64,000 bases of DNA from Gordionus sp. m RMFG-2023 (taxonomy: Eukaryota > Nematomorpha > Gordioida > Chordodea > Parachordodidae). The stretch spans positions 12,960,846 to 13,024,845 of the forward strand of contig NC_088779.1 in NCBI RefSeq assembly GCF_954871325.1, read 5' to 3'. The position numbers and the translations under genes were made by a program. Below the pieces are notes generated by a model. That model saw only the letters and a program-made list of their open reading frames with translations. It searched no databases and was not told the origin of the DNA. Below are positions 59,694 through 64,000 of the stretch, one piece after another (position 1 is the first letter of the stretch; each line of letters starts with the position of its first letter).

Positions 59694-62470
59694 ATGTCAT
59701 CCTTGAGTCGGAAGGAAGAGCTAGAAAAAAAGAAGGCTAAGTTGGCTTTAATAAGGGAGGAAAAACGAAAAAGAGAAGAGGAAAAAAAACAAAAAGAAAT
59801 GGTCAGTTTTTTTACAAATATTTAATTATTATTAAGCTTTAGGCTACAGAAGTATATTCTAATTTACCTGATCTAAATAAATCATATGAGGCTGATGATG
59901 TTCTAAGAGATCTGGGTATAATAGCCCCAAGTTACATAACAATTAACAATTATGTAAAATCTTAATTTTTAGAAACTTTAACTAAGATTGAGAATGGATT
60001 TGATATATTCTCTGATATATTAAACACAAGTCATATAAATTTAGATCATTCAGAAAATATATTAAATAAGTATTTATTTTATTTATTATCAATGTTTATC
60101 AATAATTTGAGGACTCAAGAAAGATTACAAAAGTTATCATTATCTTCTATCACTTCAACTAATATACCTTCAAAGGATAAAGTTTATTACAACAAAGAAG
60201 TGCAAATAAATATGGATACTGAGCAATGTATTTATATATAATATCATTTGTTTATTTAATTTCAACAAAATTTATATTATCTTATTAAACAGCACCTGAT
60301 GATAAAAATAAACTTGTCCATGATTACTATGGTAAGGATATGCCTATTTTACTTTTAACATTATAAATTTGAAAATATTATACATGGCCGATATAATAAC
60401 AATTTCCTTTTTTCGTTAAGCAATTAATTGTTATAAATCTATATTATTTAATAAAATTATCAAATAAAGCTATACCTAAATTTATATTATTTTTAAGGTG
60501 AAGTTTTAAGCACTCCATCTTATTGTTGGGATGATGAATTTTCAGGTATATTTTTATATAGTTTTAAATATTATATAGGTTAATCTTTATCTTGAGAATA
60601 AAATCTTTATTATATTGGCCATGCTTACACATTTTTTGTAATATAATATTAATTTTTATATTTAATATAAGTGCTCACATATGCGAATCATGATGAAAAT
60701 GAATTTGATGATAATATTCTTCCTTCAATTGATAATCCCAATACTAATAATAGTTTGCATAATATTGGTTTATTGCGATCATACCAAGCCAATATTCCCT
60801 TATCACAAAAAAAGAATAATCAGCATAATATTGATGATAAATTGCAAAGTAAATAATATATGTCTAGGACATTTAAATATATATAAATAGTTATAGAACT
60901 TAGTGAAGAAGAAAAGTTGCAAATAATAGCAGATCCTCATTTTAAAGGTTTTATTGATCATTGTTCAAAAATTGTTAGACGTGTTTTGAGTGATAATTAT
61001 GATATATCTATTGATTATTCTCAAGATTCTATAGAAAATCAAAAGTACACTATATGTATATTATGTGAAAATTTATTAATTCAGACAAAGAGTGGTTATA
61101 AATTTATCCTCCCCCCCCCCCATTATTTTTGAAATCCTTATAATGTAATTAAAAATTCTGATTATAAAATTCAAAAGTGTTGTAAATTTTGAATCTAATT
61201 TGAATGATTTTTTAAAAGGCCTATTTTGGTATCACCTGTTTCTTTTAATCCCCTCTCCCAAATGTCTTTTACATGTTTTTAAAAAAAAATTTGGGTCTCT
61301 TTTAATAGAGTTTGAAAAAATCTTTAAAATTTCATTTTTTTTGAATGAAAATAACATAAGATTTACTTAAGAAAGTTTTACCATTTTTAGATAAAATTTA
61401 GTCAATTCTCCTATTCAAAAAAAATTATTTTGAAATTTTTTTTCAAGCTCTGGTTATTAATCAAATGTAAAATGGAAGGTTTAAAAAAAATTTTTATCTT
61501 TTATTATATAATTGCACTGCACTATTATATTTTTTAGAGTTAATTCTGAAATAATATTTATATAGATTTGAAAAAGGAGAAAGTAATAAACTTACTTTAA
61601 ACAATTGCATATTTGATGATATCCTTTGCAAAAATCGAAGTATTACAAGCTTGGATTGGAATCATCAAGTTATAAAATCATGAATTTATAATATTATAAT
61701 TGTAGAATGACTCCAACATGGTAAAAAAAAAAATTAACCCTATTTGGTTGAAAAATAGTTATGTCCTACCCTAAAAATCTTGTTTTTAAGCAATTTTAAA
61801 TTTTAGGGAATTTTATCTGGTATAAGGCTAATTAACATATTTATAAGAAATTTTTTAGTTTAATATATCAATTATATATTAGCATTATTTTTATTTTAGT
61901 TTCCTGAACTCTTAGCAGCCTCTTATTACAGAAACGAAGATTACAATAATAAAGATGCAGATGGACAAGTCTTGATTTGGAACACCCGATTTAAGGACAT
62001 TGAACCAGAATATATCTTTAATTTCCAGGTCTTTATTTATTTATTTTATATTTTCATTGTCTTATATGCTTGTGTGTCCATCTTGATAAAGGTTGTTTTT
62101 TTTTCTCACATTAAATAATTTATTTTAGTTTTTATAGCTTGAATAACGGAGATATTACAAATAAACAATTTGGATTCTTTTAATGGACACCTATGCACAT
62201 AAAAACTAGTTCCTAAGTAAAAACGTTTATCAAGAAAAGACCTTAGTTAAGTTTAAGTGTAATAAAAATTTTTATTATATCTTTAAATGTAAATACTTTT
62301 TTTAAAAAATAAACACAAATTAGTCCACCATATCTACGGTTGCATTCGCCAAATTTCATCCTAACCTTATTATAGGAGGTTGTTATTCTGGACAAATAGT
62401 TATTTGGGATAACAGGCACAATAAAAGATCTCCCGTCCAGCGAACACCTCTTAGTATTAAAGCTCATACA
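59694..62470 (+). CDS. DYNC1I: Cytoplasmic dynein 1 intermediate chain (5' part; 416 residues visible)
   Basis: The scaffold subunit of cytoplasmic dynein; it binds dynactin p150 and the light chains, and its WD40 propeller binds the heavy chain. Ten exons join in consistent phase: 59694-59801, 59843-59930, 59973-60227, 60293-60331, 60498-60545, 60672-60848, 60891-61044, 61566-61668, 61900-62028, 62324-62470. Exon 1 gives the charged coiled-coil start [20 protein letters not shown]. Exon 3 ends [18 protein letters not shown], the light-chain region (fly: TNIPPK...YTKQTQT). Exon 7 gives [20 protein letters not shown]. Exons 8-10 give the first WD40 blades: [47 protein letters not shown] and [17 protein letters not shown]. 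The match to animal dynein ICs is residue-level. After AHT the donor GTAATC opens an intron whose end is not in the window. A local acceptor at 62537 would give a stop after five residues, so the remaining blades probably lie to the right. Introns are 41-521 bp. Confidence 0.93.
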
Positions 62471-63937
62471 GTAATCATAATATTTTTCTAATGTCACAGT
62501 CACTTTATATTTTTGCAAATTTTCCATATTTTCTAGGTATTTATGGTGAAGTAACGTTTGAAAGTTCTAAAATCAACTTCTACTTTTTTTTATGATTGAA
62601 AAAAAAGTTGAAAAAAAAATCTTATTTAAGAATTCGAGTATTTAAGGACTCATAGGTAATTACATACTTAGGTTTCTCCAATATTAAAATAGCCAGATTA
62701 TGCTGAATGCATCACATTTTAAAAATAACAGCATTCCATGTCAAATGAGCAAGAAAACCGAGATTTTCAGCCAGCTTCTTTCAATTTCGATTTTTATAAT
62801 GAGGATAAAAGATATAAAATATTTACTATTTTTATAATAATTTCTTTAAATAAACAGTGCGGCATAATTATAAATATCTCGAATAATGTATAAAAAACGT
62901 ATAAATGGTGCTATATATGAACATCTTAATATAATAAAAACATTAAATTTTATATTTATGAAAATTTATTTAATCCATTAACTATTCCAGGAACATTAAA
63001 GTTCTTGGTAATATCGTCATTCCACAATTGTTCCTAAATTTGTTTTCGGGAACGCTTCTAAAATTTTCCTTTCCATGATGCCCAGGAAAAAATACTGAAT
63101 TCTCGGAATTATTTCTTAATGCTTAGTAAAAAATATTGATAATACTGAGATGTCCAGATTAAAAAAGGATTAATCAAAAAATATGTGAAACACACAAAAA
63201 ATTGTTTTAGATTTTAAGAAAAATATCTGGAATTCAGTAAAGATTTTAGCTATACTTATTTTTTTAATTCTGAGCAATTAAGGAAAATAAATCCTAGATT
63301 TTCAGTTTTTATTCTTAGCGAAATAATATAAGTATTAAAATTAATTAAATAAAGTGGCATTTATTGCTAATTGATAATTTATATTAATTAAACCAAAACT
63401 ACTAGCCAATAAATTTTGGGTCAATTTCGAAAAAGACATTTTATTGCAATTATTTAATTCAATTTTTGAATTTTAAAAAATATAGATAATATTATAAATA
63501 AATTTAAATTGAAGAAAAATTTTACTGATAAATAAATTAAAATGCTGGATTAAAAAATATTTACTGGCAAACTATTAAAATACTGAAAAATCTATGTTCT
63601 AGAAATATATATTGAACCCTAAATACTGGCATATTATATTATTTATATTAGTAATAATAGACAATTTTGTTATTATAATGAGTAAATATTTTTAAAAATA
63701 CTCGCAATGTCGAATTAAAATACTGAACAACTTATTCAACTGATACAAGGTACTTATTTTTTATATTTTTGGAATTATTAAGCTAAAAAAACTATGATCG
63801 TGATGTTTAAACAAAGAACTAAACTTCCCATTGTATTAGAAAAGGTCAATTTTTCAGGCCAAAGATGGATTTGATTTTATAGAAGAAGATGTTCAAATAT
63901 TATCTCTATCAATCCTTCTGGTTGGATTACAAAAATT
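62471..63937. other. Probable long intron of the dynein gene
   Basis: No sequence resembling the next WD40 blade (HPVYC...) was found on the plus strand. AT-rich with no other gene. Confidence 0.45.
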
Positions 63938-64000
63938 CAGAGTTGTTAAACTATCTAGATACAAGTATCTAGATATAAAAATGTAGTATCTGTATCTGTA
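63938..64000. mobile_element. Left end of a hAT element, cut by the window edge
   Basis: CAGAGTTGTTAAACTATCTAG with GTATCTAGATA and GTATCTGTATCTG subterminal repeats. The end matches the CAGAGTTGTTAAA end at 43410, but the subterminal motif differs, so it is another family. It appears to be inserted in the dynein intron. Confidence 0.7.

Noticed and set aside
62243-62527. 94-codon minus-strand frame
   Set aside because: Antisense to the tenth dynein exon, whose plus-strand translation is conserved.

Overview
The window is AT-rich (roughly three quarters A+T by eye) animal DNA. Two host genes are recognisable by family: a Fos/kayak-type bZIP gene (exons near 4.0-5.0 kb) and a cytoplasmic dynein intermediate chain gene (59.7-62.5 kb, probably continuing past the right edge). 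Both are split by short introns, mostly 40-300 bp, with very degenerate 5' splice sites. This indicates a small invertebrate metazoan. I cannot name the phylum. No tRNA, rRNA, CRISPR array or bacterial gene was seen.

Layout. 0-3.6 kb: decayed hAT-type transposon ends and a complete 185-bp MITE. 3.6-5 kb: the bZIP gene. 6-11.6 kb: two copies of an ATCGG-rich MITE flanking a hAT element that itself carries a second hAT. 12-14.1 kb: an unrecognised coding relic and a LINE endonuclease fossil. 16.7-19.4 kb: a nearly intact hAT transposon. 20.4-33.0 kb: a deep nest. An old Ty3/gypsy fossil has its 5' LTR split by a ZMYM-like hAT and by a long-TIR foldback element, and the foldback element holds two more hATs. 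33.9-42.3 kb: a transposon-poor island with four small genes for predicted secreted low-complexity proteins, in mirror-image order. 43.4-44.9 kb: an internally deleted hAT. 46.9-53 kb: several MITEs and a second copy of the 7.6-kb hAT with a perfect (GAAA)71 microsatellite. 54.9-59.3 kb: a younger Ty3/gypsy fossil with 139-bp LTRs. 59.7-62.5 kb: the dynein gene. The last 63 bases are the left end of another hAT.

The most novel feature is the 33.9-42.3 kb island. Two diverging half-clusters each hold an inner gene and an outer gene. The inner genes have a 13-14-codon signal-peptide exon, a phase-0 intron and a last exon ending in a K-F/V-K/TTSS tail. The outer genes are small, lysine-rich, carry a K-x-PDCC motif and share intron phase. 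This looks like an inverted duplication of a two-gene cassette for secreted, possibly structural or adhesive, proteins. I recognise no known family for them.

The remainder is a record of hAT transposition. Six autonomous-sized or deletion-derivative hATs and two MITEs are bounded by 8-bp target duplications that can be read directly (perfect in most cases), and the long-TIR foldback element also has an 8-bp duplication. Each hAT family has its own short subterminal motif repeated near its ends.
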